Assembly: GCA_005786915.1 (NCBI GenBank)
Contig: SYCM01000108.1
Span: 1 to 16,941, forward strand
Direction: 5' to 3'
DNA from: Bacteroidota bacterium
Lineage (GTDB): Bacteria > Bacteroidota > Bacteroidia > Flavobacteriales > Schleiferiaceae
DNA: 16,941 bases
Under the pieces are notes generated by a model. It ran no database searches, was not told the origin of the DNA, and saw only the letters and a list, made by a program, of their open reading frames with translations. A program made the translations under genes and the position numbers. Shown piece by piece: positions 6,700-16,500 of this stretch. How positions within the stretch are numbered: position 1 is the first letter of the stretch; each line of letters opens with the position of its first letter.

Positions 6700-6707
6700 T
6701 ACATTTG
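6700..6707 (+). promoter_or_regulatory. Promoter -7 element of trxB
   Basis: TACATTTG is an exact TAnnTTTG match ending only 4 nt before the trxB ATG at 6712. Transcription would begin at or very close to the A of the start codon, implying a leaderless or almost leaderless message. Confidence 0.7.
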
Positions 6708-6711
6708 AGGT

Positions 6712-7647
6712 ATGGAACAACACAGCCTGGTGATTATTGGATCCGGACCCGCCGGATACACCGCAGCGATTTATGCCGCGCGCGCGGACCTTAAACCAAT
6801 TATGTACGTCGGTCTTCAGCCTGGAGGCCAGCTCACGACCACGACCGAAGTAGACAACTTCCCCGGATATCCGCAGGGCGTCGACGGAAATCAACTCATG
6901 GAAGATCTTAAAAATCAGGCAGAACGCTTCGGAACTGACGTGCGCTGGGGCATGATTACCCACGTAGAATTTTCAGACACCCCAGGCGGTTTTCACTTGC
7001 TCACCGTGGACGAAACGACGCAGATCCAGGCCCAGACGGTGGTCATTGCAACGGGTGCTACGGCGAAGTACCTCGGCCTTCCGAGCGAAGAAAAATTCAT
7101 GGGCCACGGCGTGAGCGCGTGCGCCGTGTGCGACGGTTTCTTTTACAAGGGGCAAAATGTGGTGATTGTCGGCGGCGGAGACACGGCCGCCGAAGAGGCT
7201 TCCTACTTGGCCAAGCTCTGCCCCAAAGTCACGATGCTCGTGCGCAAAGGAGAGCTCCGCGCCTCTAAAGCAATGCAAAACCGAATTTTGAGCACGCCCA
7301 ATATTGAGGTGCGCTGGCATACCGAGACGGTAGAATTGCTCGGCGAACACGGAGTTGAAGCCGTAAAGGTGCGCAACCTGCAGACGGGCGCCGAAGACGT
7401 AATCGAAGCCACCGGATTTTTTGTCGCCATTGGCCATAAGCCCAATACCGACATTTTCAAAGGCCAACTGGACATGGACGAGGTGGGCTACCTGCAAGTT
7501 CAGGCGGGCAGCACCAAGACTCGTAAACCGGGCGTTTTTGCCGCCGGCGACGTGGCCGACAAGGTGTACCGCCAGGCAATTTCTGCTGCCGGAACGGGGT
7601 GTATGGCGGCCTTGGATGCGGAGCGTTACCTCGCCGAGTTTCACTGA
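6712..7647 (+). CDS. trxB: Thioredoxin-disulfide reductase
   Basis: A protein of 311 residues, typical for low-molecular-weight bacterial thioredoxin reductase. It transfers electrons from NADPH through FAD and a redox-active disulfide to thioredoxin in the cytoplasm. The FAD-binding motif GSGPAGYTAA is at 10-19, the redox motif C137-A-V-C140-D141 is intact, the NADPH-binding motif GGGDTAAEEASYL lies at 154-166, and the second FAD motif GVFAAGDV at 274-281 is followed by YRQAISAAGTGCMAA. The start at 6712 is required because the next methionine (residue 31) would remove the FAD-binding glycines. No ribosome-binding sequence precedes it and the -7 box ends 4 nt upstream, so translation is probably leaderless. 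It diverges from tRNA-Pro(GGG) and ends at a terminator shared with the convergent helicase gene. Confidence 0.97.
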   Translation: MEQHSLVIIGSGPAGYTAAIYAARADLKPIMYVGLQPGGQLTTTTEVDNFPGYPQGVDGNQLMEDLKNQAERFGTDVRWGMITHVEFSDTPGGFHLLTVDETTQIQAQTVVIATGATAKYLGLPSEEKFMGHGVSACAVCDGFFYKGQNVVIVGGGDTAAEEASYLAKLCPKVTMLVRKGELRASKAMQNRILSTPNIEVRWHTETVELLGEHGVEAVKVRNLQTGAEDVIEATGFFVAIGHKPNTDIFKGQLDMDEVGYLQVQAGSTKTRKPGVFAAGDVADKVYRQAISAAGTGCMAALDAERYLAEFH

Positions 7648-7667
7648 GGCGAACCCTTCTAAACGAG

Positions 7668-7697
7668 AAAAGCCGACCCTCATGGGTCGGCTTTTTT
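7668..7697 (+). terminator. Intrinsic terminator between convergent trxB and the helicase gene, bidirectional
   Basis: A perfect 12-bp stem AAAAGCCGACCC (7668-7679) and GGGTCGGCTTTT (7684-7695) around loop TCAT, with further T residues to 7697. The A-run supplies a U-tract for the opposite strand, so it can serve both trxB and the minus-strand gene ending at 7716. Confidence 0.92.
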
Positions 7698-7715
7698 CAT
7701 GCCATAGGGGCTGAT

Positions 7716-9998
7716 TTACAATCTCTTGCGTCCGCCAGGCTTGCCGGCGCCTCCGCTGAATCCGGGTTTGCCTCCGGGGCCGCCGCCGAATCGCTTACCG
7801 CCTCCGCCGAAGCTGGGCTTGCCGCCCGTGCTCAAGCGCGGTTTGCGCGCGGGGAATGAGGTATCGCTGGCTCCGCGGTTGAAAGCATCAGCCCGGTCGT
7901 CGGTGCCGCGTGCCCAATCGGGGGTCTCCTGGCGCTGAATCCATGCTCCGCCCCTCGGCTTGTCGCCCTGGTAGCCGGTACCGCCGCCTTGGTTGGCACG
8001 GTCTCCACCTTGGTAGCCACCACGGTCGTTGCCGCCGCGAAAGCCTCCAGGGCGATCTTGACGGTCGCGGAATCCGCCTCCTCCTTGGTAGCCTGCTCGG
8101 TCGCTGCCGCCGCGGTAGCCTCCGCCGCCACCTTGGTAGCCTCCTCGGTCACTTCCGCCGCGGTAGCCTCCGCCGCCGCCTTGGTAGCCTCCACGGTCAC
8201 CACCGCCGCGGTAGCCGCCGCCGCCTTGATAGCCGCCGCGGTCGTTGCCGCCGCGGTCGCCGTAGCGGCCCTGGGGACGTCCGCCACCAAATCGGTCGTT
8301 GCGGGGTCCTCGTTCGCGCTCGAAGCGGCCAACTTGATCCTCAACGGCCTCGAGTTCTACTGAAACCCCTTTGATTTCGGCTCCGTTCAGGGCCATTTGG
8401 ACGTCATCAATGCGGGTCAAGGGCACGTTGAAGTAGCTCAGATCCGGTCCGCAATTTACCCCTTGAACCTCCCCTTCGCCGAGGCGGGCGGTTTCGCGCA
8501 AGAAGTCCTTAAGCGCGAACCAGGTGAAGCCCTGGGCCTCACCCACGTTGATGGAAAAGCGCTGTTCCTGCGGCGCGTCCATGCCGCGCTGGCGCTTGGT
8601 TCCGCGCTCCTCATAGCCCTCGCCGCGCTCCTTGCGCTCCTTTTGGGCGCGGACCGACGGAATTTCAGGCTGCTCATTCACGTAGTGCTGCACGAGCTCG
8701 TGAAGTTCCGCCGCAAAAAAGCGCTCAATCAGCTCGCGCGAGGTCATGTGCTCGAACTGTGGCATAACGGCTTCAACCAATGGCTTGATGACTTCGGGAG
8801 CTTCAGGATGCGCCGCAAACTCTTCGGCAAAGTGATTTACTTGGCGCGCCAAAACCTCGTCGCGGGTAGGCAATGGGCTTTGCAGCATTTCGCGCTGGAT
8901 CATCTTTTGAATGAAGGTGATTTTGCGGCGCTCCATCGGATTAATGAGGGCCCAGCTTTCGCCCGACTTGCCGGCGCGACCGGTGCGGCCGCTGCGGTGG
9001 TTGTAGCTCTCGGTGTCGTTGGGGAATCCAAAGTGAATGACGTGCGAAAGGTCCTGCACGTCGATACCGCGGGCAGCCACGTCGGTGCAGACCAGCAGCT
9101 TCACGCGCTTATGGCGGAACGACTGCATCACCAAGTCGCGCTGCTGCTGGCTCAGGTCGCCGTGTAGGGCTGAGGCCGTGTAGCCCTCGGCCACCAAGCG
9201 CTCGGCCAGCTCTTGAGTTTCGATTTTGGTGCGGCAGAAAATCATGCCGTAAAGTCCGGGCGCGCTATCAAGCAGGCGGCGCAGGCCGCTGTAGCGGTGC
9301 TCCTTGGGCACGACAAACACCTTGTGGGTCACCGTGATGGTGCCTGAGTTGCGCTGCCCAATCTGCACGCGGACCGGCTCGTTCATGAGGGTTTTGGTCA
9401 TCGCGTCGATGGGCTTGGGCAGTGTAGCACTGAAGCACCAAATATTGCGGCCCTCGGGGGCTTGTTTGAGGACTTCTTGCACGTCGTCCCAGAAGCCCAT
9501 GTTGAGCATTTCGTCGGCCTCGTCGAGCACGATGTACTCGAGGTCGTCAAACAGCACTTGGCCTTGGCGGTTCAGGTCGAGCAGGCGGCCCGGGGTCGCC
9601 ATCAAAATGTCGACGCCCTTTTTCATGGCCGTGATCTGGGTGCGCATTGCGGCACCGCCGTAGACGGCGAGCATGCGGAGGCCGGTTTCGGCCGCGTACT
9701 TCTCCATTTCGGTCGAAATCTGCACGCAGAGTTCGCGGGTCGGAGCCAGGATCAGTGCCTTTGGGCGATTTTTGGCCGCCGGCTGGCCGTCTTCGAGCAG
9801 CATGTGCAGAAGCGGAAGACCAAAGGCGGCGGTTTTGCCGGTTCCGGTTTGTGCGAGCGCCACCATGTCGGTTTGGCCGTTGGCCCCTAAAAGCAAGGGA
9901 ATTGTTTCGGATTGGACAGGCGTAGCCTGTTCGAAACCAAGCGCTTGAATCGCTTGGAGTAGTTCGGCGCGAAGGCCGAGTTCAGTAAATGTAGACAT
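7716..9998 (-). CDS. deaD: DEAD-box ATP-dependent RNA helicase, DeaD/CsdA-like, with RGG-repeat tail
   Basis: A protein of 760 residues. The core has the Q motif (FEQATPVQ, 22-29), Walker A AQTGTGKT (49-56), PTREL (86-90), TPGR (135-138), DEAD (159-162), SAT (190-192), ARGID (309-313) and HRSGRTGRAG (334-343). Residues about 480-552 look like the DbpA-type RNA-binding domain (FSINVGEAQGF to VSVELEAVE) found in DeaD/CsdA and DbpA. From about residue 556 a Gly/Arg-rich tail of some 200 residues follows, including four 15-16-residue tandem repeats of the YQGGGGGYRGGSDRGG type; this makes the protein longer than E. coli CsdA. It should unwind RNA in ribosome assembly or mRNA turnover, often under cold stress. 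The symbol is given by domain order, not proven orthology. rnpB lies just upstream on the same strand and no TAnnTTTG promoter is visible in the 62-bp gap, so read-through from rnpB is possible. Confidence 0.95.
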   Translation of the reverse strand: MSTFTELGLRAELLQAIQALGFEQATPVQSETIPLLLGANGQTDMVALAQTGTGKTAAFGLPLLHMLLEDGQPAAKNRPKALILAPTRELCVQISTEMEKYAAETGLRMLAVYGGAAMRTQITAMKKGVDILMATPGRLLDLNRQGQVLFDDLEYIVLDEADEMLNMGFWDDVQEVLKQAPEGRNIWCFSATLPKPIDAMTKTLMNEPVRVQIGQRNSGTITVTHKVFVVPKEHRYSGLRRLLDSAPGLYGMIFCRTKIETQELAERLVAEGYTASALHGDLSQQQRDLVMQSFRHKRVKLLVCTDVAARGIDVQDLSHVIHFGFPNDTESYNHRSGRTGRAGKSGESWALINPMERRKITFIQKMIQREMLQSPLPTRDEVLARQVNHFAEEFAAHPEAPEVIKPLVEAVMPQFEHMTSRELIERFFAAELHELVQHYVNEQPEIPSVRAQKERKERGEGYEERGTKRQRGMDAPQEQRFSINVGEAQGFTWFALKDFLRETARLGEGEVQGVNCGPDLSYFNVPLTRIDDVQMALNGAEIKGVSVELEAVEDQVGRFERERGPRNDRFGGGRPQGRYGDRGGNDRGGYQGGGGYRGGGDRGGYQGGGGGYRGGSDRGGYQGGGGGYRGGSDRAGYQGGGGFRDRQDRPGGFRGGNDRGGYQGGDRANQGGGTGYQGDKPRGGAWIQRQETPDWARGTDDRADAFNRGASDTSFPARKPRLSTGGKPSFGGGGKRFGGGPGGKPGFSGGAGKPGGRKRL
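8046..8231 (-). repeat. Tandem 45-48-bp repeats encoding RGG/YQGG units
   Basis: Four in-frame units (8231-8187, 8186-8139, 8138-8091, 8090-8046) encode YQGGGGYRGGGDRGG and close variants inside the helicase tail. The two middle units are almost the same in protein sequence; the last has diverged (YQGGGGFRDRQDRPG). Such arrays change copy number by slippage or recombination. Confidence 0.85.
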
Positions 9999-10020
9999 CG
10001 CGAGGATGAGTTTAAGCCCT

Positions 10021-10047
10021 AATAAAATGGCCCCAACCCGCGGAGCC
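10021..10047 (-). terminator. Weak candidate terminator after RNase P RNA
   Basis: On the minus strand GGCTCC (10047-10042) pairs with GGGGCC (10034-10029), including one G-T pair, followed by ATTTTATT. The stem is only six pairs and the T-tract is broken, so partial read-through into the helicase gene (ATG at 9998) is plausible. Confidence 0.35.
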
Positions 10048-10060
10048 TTCGGTCGTAGAA

Positions 10061-10455
10061 AAGCATATCGTCCTGTAAGCCGGATTCTGTTCGCGCCTTG
10101 CGGCGCGCCCTTGCCATTGATCTGGGCAGTTGGTCACCCAACTGCTCTATCTGCCTACCCGCTGGCTCAGACGAGCCGTCTTCAAGCGCCAGCCTACATG
10201 GCATTTCATCCCGCGAGGTTTACCAAGCCATCAAAATTGCTTTTGACGCTGGTGGGCTCTTACCCCACCTTTTCACCCTTGCCCCCGGTACTCGTACGAT
10301 GCATCCGTTGGCGGTTTCCCTCTCTGTGGCACTAGCTGTCAGCCCCAAGTTCCCCGTGGACTGCCTACCCGTTAGGTAGCGCGGTGCTCTGTGATGTCCG
10401 GACTTTCCTCCCTTTGGTGCCGAAGCGCTTCAAGGCGGCAAGGCGGACGATATGC
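10061..10455 (-). ncRNA. rnpB: RNase P RNA, bacterial type
   Basis: This is the catalytic RNA that removes 5' leaders from tRNA precursors. The conserved 5' core GAGGAAAGTCCGGAC lies at 10410-10396 (minus strand) and is followed by ACATCACAGAGCACC. The conserved 3' core AGAATCCGGCTTACAG lies at 10088-10073. The ends pair perfectly as helix P1: GCATATCGTCC (10455-10445) with GGACGATATGC (10073-10063). A TACCTTTG promoter element ends 6 nt upstream of the 5' end. The length of about 395 nt is normal. The exact 3' end is uncertain by a few bases. Confidence 0.96.
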
Positions 10456-10460
10456 GGGTG

Positions 10461-10468
10461 CAAAGGTA
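10461..10468 (-). promoter_or_regulatory. Promoter -7 element of rnpB
   Basis: TACCTTTG on the minus strand matches TAnnTTTG exactly and sits 6 nt before the P1 helix of RNase P RNA. It lies just beyond the T-tract of the preceding gene's terminator. Confidence 0.8.
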
Positions 10469-10475
10469 CATTAAA

Positions 10476-10507
10476 TAAAAAGACCGCCCGGGGTAGCGGG
10501 CGGTCTT
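10476..10507 (-). terminator. Terminator of the giant T9SS surface-protein gene
   Basis: Minus strand: AAGACCGCCCG (10507-10497) pairs perfectly with CGGGCGGTCTT (10490-10480) around a six-base loop, followed by TTTTATTT. It starts 24 nt after the stop codon at 10531 and insulates rnpB from the long upstream gene. Confidence 0.92.
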
Positions 10508-10530
10508 CAGTATTTAGGCCGAAATCTGGC

Positions 10531-13500
10531 CTACTTCTGCAGCGCAATGCGGCGCGTGACCACGCCCTCTTCGGTTGTCACCTGAAGCAGGTAAAGTCCT
10601 GATGCACAGGCACTTAATTCGACTGGTTCGCGGCGAATTTCGCGAGCGGAATCCCAAGTGCGGGCCCACACCGTTTGGCCGGTTGCGCTTAGTACCTTGA
10701 CTTGAATCTGCTGCGCTGACCCCAGCTCGAGGTCAAATTGGAAGGCTCCTTTCGTCGGATTCGGGTACATGGCCAGACTGCGGTCGAGCGGGGTTTCGCC
10801 CACACTGATTCCCGCCACCGTTACCGGCACCACGAGGGTATCGGTTCCGCAGACGCCCGTGACGACCAGCGAAACGTTGTAGGTTCCGTTGGCCGCGTAG
10901 GCATGGCTCGTGAGCGCTCCGCTGCCCGTATTGCCGTCGCCAAAGTTCCAGTCAAAACTGGACGCGCTGGCCGCAAACGTGCTCGCCGTGGCGTCAAAGT
11001 CCACCGTGAGGTTGGTTGCCGTGGCCGCCTGCGGGGTGCTGGTGAAGCTCGCACTTGGTGCCGGCTGGTGGTACAGCGTGACTTCGCCGTCGGGACGCGG
11101 GCATCCGCCGCCGCCCAGCTGCCAGTTGTAGAAGTAGTAGTACGAGGTCGCATTGAACGTCGAACCCGTAATGGTCACGCTGCCGTCCGTCGACAGGTAC
11201 GGGTACGAAGCGCCGGTCGAGTTGCGCTGCAGTCCGCCAGCGTTGTTGGTGGTAGTACTTCCCATGCGGTAGTTGCCCGGCGGCAGCGATATGTTGACCA
11301 CCAAGCGGTTGAAGCCCGCTCCCGTCGACGACACGGTGACGGTTTGCACCGTCGCCAAGGTAGCCGCATTCTGAATCACCACGTCAACCAAGCCCGCGCC
11401 TTGGGCAAACACGTCGACGCTGTAAATCGTCGTGGGGGCGTTCACCGTGAAGAGCAGGTAGTGGTTCATGGCCGTATAGTTGGCACTCGCACCAATCGTA
11501 TTGTCGAGCGGACCCACCTGACCCGAGGTCGAGGTCTGGCGCAGGACAAACGTAGTGTCGGCGGCGTTCATCGGACCCACGAGCAAGCTGTCTGAGGTTC
11601 CGAGGGTGTCGCCCGCCGTGGTCAACCAGAGGTAGGACTCGTTGGTCGTTCCTGCCGGGAAGTACAGCGTGGCCATTCCGCCCGCGCACACGGTATCGCT
11701 CGAGGCAACCGGAATTCGGGGAAGCGCGTCGAGTACGCTGCGGTTGAGCTGCAGCGTGTCGTTCGAGGTCTTGCCGTCGTTCGCCAGGTTCACGTAGCCG
11801 GTGAAGGTGAAGGTTCCGCCCACTACCGAATTAAACGTGCCCACGGCAACCGTATCGATCGCCAGCGAAGCCAGCGTACCGGGGTAGGTGGCCGTCAAGG
11901 TGGCCGTGGCAGGTCCCGACACGTTGGCGCCCACGGCGAAGTTGGCCTGCGACGCGGTGCCCAGGTTGCGCACAATCACCGAAACGGCGCTGTTGGAGTC
12001 TCCGCACGAGTTGTTGCCCGGCACCAGCATACCCAGCAGCTGCAGGTCGTTGGCCAAAGGCGTGAATTCGTCGGCACCCAGGTCAGGCGTCGTGGCGGAA
12101 CGGCTATCGCCGTCGAGGTCTACCGGCACGCTCGCGATCGGCGTTCCCAAGTTATTGGGCCCGTTATTGACCACGTGCAGGTCGTCGCTGGCCGCAAAAA
12201 TCACCGGGTTGTCGGTTGAATTCACGTTGAGCGCCGGATAGGCCGTCTTCCAGGCTGCCAAACTCGCTTGCGCCGTGTTGTAGAAGACAAAGGTTGCCGC
12301 ATTTGAGTTGTACAGATTGTAGTCCAACGTGATGGAATCGGGCAAGGAACTCTGGTACAGCGCGTAGGTGCCGCCCTTGAAGATGTTGTTGCGAACGTTC
12401 AGGTTTTTGGACGTCAAGGTCGCGGTGGTGCTCGAAAGAAGGTAAATACCGTACGTGCTGCCCGAGAACGTGTTGTGGTACATGTTCACGTGGCGCGGGT
12501 ACGGGAAGTAGCCGCCGTAGCTCGCCGTGGACGCAAACATGTTGTTGGCAATCACGCTGTTGGTGGCGGGTTTGACCTGGTTATTGAGGTAGCCCATGGT
12601 GATCGGGTAGTACGAAACGAAGACCTCGTTGCGCTCCATGTTGACGTTGCCCACATAGTACAGGTAGTGCCCGTAGTTGGTCGTATTGCGGAGTCCGCGG
12701 ACCACGTTGCCGTTCACCGTCAGGTTGCCCATGTAGTAGAAGTAGGTTCCGTAGTAGTAGGCCTTCGTAATGGTGTTGCCCGACAGGTTGATGCCGGTCG
12801 AGAACACCGTGGTGCTCGTTCCGTTGAAGCGCACGCCGTAGTACCCCCCTTTGATCACGTTGTCGGTTATGGTGATGTTGTTGGCGTTGTTGCCGTACCC
12901 CGTAACGCTCGTGAGGTTGGCTGACGAGGCAATGCCCGCCACCGTGCTGGAGGTGCCCACCGTGTCGGCGAAGATTTCGTTCTCGTCAATCACGATGTCG
13001 TGGGCGCCGCCCGTGAGCACGATGCCCGAGGCGGTGGGGTGCACAATGCGCAGCTTGCGCAGGGTCACGTAGTCGGTGCCGTTCAGGACCACGGCCGCAA
13101 ACTGACTGGCCGAACCTTGAATGGTGGCCGTTCCGGTTGCGGGGCCCTGGAAGGTTACCGTGTTGGTGGTCGAGGCTCCGTTGAGCGTGGTCAGGTTCAT
13201 TCCGCCGAGGTGCACGTAGGGCGCAAGCGTGAACGTAACCGGTCCCGTAATGCCGCAGGTCGTGATCGCCGCAAGGGCATTTTGAAGCGAAGTGAAGTTG
13301 CTCGCGCCGGTACCGTTGGAGTCGACGGTGTAGTTGCCGCTCAGCGAGGAGGTGCACGGGGTCGCGAAGGTGATCGGACCCACCCACTGGCCTAAGGTTG
13401 CCGCACAGGTGGACTGCACGTAGACTTGATACACGCTGCCCGGCTGCAATCCCGTAATCGTGTAGGGGTTGGTCGTGGCGTTGGCTTGGTTGGCGCCCGA

Positions 13501-16500
13501 ACCGCCCGAACCAATCACGAAGCCCAAGGGGCCCCACGCGACGGTCGCCGGAGTGGTAGACTGGCCGCCCACCGTCCACGATACCGCCGCAGTGGTCGTC
13601 GTGGGCACGACATTGACCGAGGCCGCCGGGCAGGGAGCGGCAGTGGCCGTCAGCGCCGTGTTGTCCAAAAACAGGTCGTAGTCGATGGCCCCGATGTGGG
13701 TCGCGCTGTTGGTCTGGCTCTCAAGGTAGAAGGCTAGCTTCACCAAGCCCGTGTAGGCGCTTAGGTTGACCGTGTAGGTTCCGCCAAAACGGCTCAAGCC
13801 GGAACCTCGGTGGAACTTGGCCAAGGCTTGGCTGCGGTTCCAGGTAGTGCCGTTGTCGGTCGAAACGAAGACAAACAACGTATCGTCGGATCCGAGAACC
13901 CCCGACGCCGTGCCGTTGGCCGCGGTAGCACCCATGTTCCATTGGAAATAAGTCGTGTGGGCCAAGTCGCCAAGATCAATCGACGGCGTGATGGTCCAAC
14001 CTTGAGTGGCGTTCGACGTGACCGGCACTTGATTGCGCACGGCGCCGGTCGTACCGACGTTCAGGAAGCCGTCGACCATCCAGGCCGAGGTATTGGTTCC
14101 GATTGCGGTCGGGTTGGCCGCTACCGCGTTGCGCTCGGTCCAGCCTTTGGGTTTGGGCACGGCCGCCAAGGGGTCGTAGCCCGCAGTAAATGGCTCCACC
14201 CAACCGACTTGAACGGGCGTGATGAAGCTGTACGGACCGACCCAAACCGACGTAGTCGTGCCGCAGTTGCCCGCGAGGTACACGTCGTACTCGGTGTAGC
14301 CGGTCAATCCGGTCAACGTGTGAGTCAGCGTGGAAACGGTAACGCCCTGCCCGGTTCCTGGAATAAATCCTTTGGGGCCCCATTGGAGGTTGGTTGAGGG
14401 CGACGTGCTGCTGTAACTGACGGTCGCGGAATTGGCGCGCACGTTGGTGATGCTGACGTTGAACGGCGCCGGACAGCCCGAAGGCGTGTACTCAATGGCG
14501 CCGAGGTCGGGCGTAGCGCTGCGGGCCGCGCGGTTGAGGTCGAGCGGAACTTTGGCCAACTGGTTCTCGCCCGCGTTGTTGTAGGCAAACGAAATCGGAG
14601 TCAAATCACCCGCAAGCACGTTGGTGAAAATGGGGTCGCTCGAAATGCTGTTGGCGTCGCGGCCGGTTGCCGAGTTCCAGGCGGCCAGAGTAGGGTAGGT
14701 CACCGTGGTGCTGCGGGCGGCCACGAAATTGCTGGATCCACCAACGGTCGATGCAAAACGAATCGCGTTGTAGTTGGAATTGATCAATGCGGTCGTAGAA
14801 GCGTTAAACAAAGCGTACTTGGAACCGGTGCCCGACGAACCGATTTGGATGATGTTGTTCTTGAAGTTGAACTGCGTCATGTTGCCGCTCACGTAGGTGC
14901 CGTACACCGTGGCCGTTCCGGTTCCGGAGTTGGAGTTGATGTCAAGCGTGTTGTGCAGCACGTCCACCGTGTCGGTAGACAGCAGGTACATGCCGTACAG
15001 CGTGCTGCCCAAATTATTGATGTTGTAGATCGCGTTGTTGGCCACCAAAGCGGGGCTGGCTGCAGTACCCGAAGTGCTCGACAGGTACAATATGTAGCCT
15101 GTGAAGGCGGTGGTGCCTTGGGTTCCTCCTAGGTCGTGGATGCGGTTGGCCAATATTCTAAGACCCGGATTGCGGCCGTAGTTGTAGATGCCGTAGCAGG
15201 TACTCACGGTCGCCCGCGATTGGCGGTGAATGTCGTTGTACTCAACGTTAAGGTTGTCTTGGCCGTAGGCATAGATTCCGTACAGATAAAAGTTACTGAC
15301 GACGCTGTGGCGCACGGTGTTGTTGGTCGGACGGCTTCCCATCGTCAGTCCAGCTCCATTGAGGCAGAGACCGTAATAACCGCCGACGATTTGGCACGAG
15401 TCGATCAACAGATTGGACGCCGTTCCCGATTGAGTACCCGTGGCAGCGGTCGGAGACTGGGTCAACGTAAATGCCGCGTAGTTGGACGAAGTCGAGGTTT
15501 CGCTCGTCCTAATGACGCACCGCTTAAACGTGTTGTTGTTGGCATTGTTGCTCATGCGCACGCCCCAACCCGCGGTGGCACCTGAGGCTTCAATGGTCAA
15601 GTCTTCGAACCGCAAAAAGTCGGCTCCATTGAGGTGCAGGGTATGGCGCTCGTTGGTGTTGGTCGCCGCAAACGAAAGGGTGTTGTTGTTGCCCTTCACC
15701 GTAATGGTATTGGTCGCCGACATGCCCGGAATCTCGTTGATCGTTATTTGCTCGTTAAACGGCGCGGAATTGGACAGCACCTGAAATACGACCGGTCCCG
15801 AAACGCCGCATGCCGCGGCCGCGAAGGCCGCTGCGAAGGTTGGGTAGGTTCCGCCCGAGCCGATGGTGTAGGTTCCGCCCGCGAGGTTGGGCAAGGTGGT
15901 CACTTGCACGGGCGTTGAGAAGGCCGTAGTGCTTGAGGGCGTGCAGGTCACTTCGCAGCGGTACCAAGTATTCACGGTTTGCGAAACGGTGGCGGTGGCC
16001 CCCGTGGCCCCGGTGATGTTGGTCCACGGTCCGGTCGACGAGGCCGCCGACTGCCACTGGTAGGTCAACCCCCCGGCGGCGGTAGCGCCCGAAAGGGACA
16101 AGACGAAGTTTTGAAGCGGGCACACGGCCGTCGCGCTGGCGACGGTAGTTCCGCCGTTGGGCGATCCCGTACAGGCCGCTTGGGGGATGTAGGTTATCGA
16201 TCCGCAAAAGGCCCGAGAAGCAATGAAGCTGGTAAGGGTTCCGCCGAAGCCGTTGGGCATGGTATTAATGGTGACGCTGCCGTCGGTGAACGACGTAGGA
16301 GTTCCCGTGACCCAAGACATATAGCGCGAACCGAGGGTCCCGGTGGCGTTGATGCACACGCCGATGGGCTGGTTGCCCGGAAGGGCAATCATGTTGCTGC
16401 CAAAGGGAATAGCCGCCGCCGCCGTATTGCCCGCGCTCGTGGCCGTCGTGGAGTACGCAAGCACCCAACCGTTGGCCGTGGTGACGCTCGGAGTGGTTTG

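Noticed and set aside
8046..8231. Tandem repeats as a possible CRISPR array
   Set aside because: Units are adjacent without unique spacers and are in frame within the helicase RGG tail.
10738..11595. 285-codon frame antisense to the giant gene
   Set aside because: It is a shadow of the GC-rich third-position pattern of the real gene: Arg/Val/His-rich with no domain.
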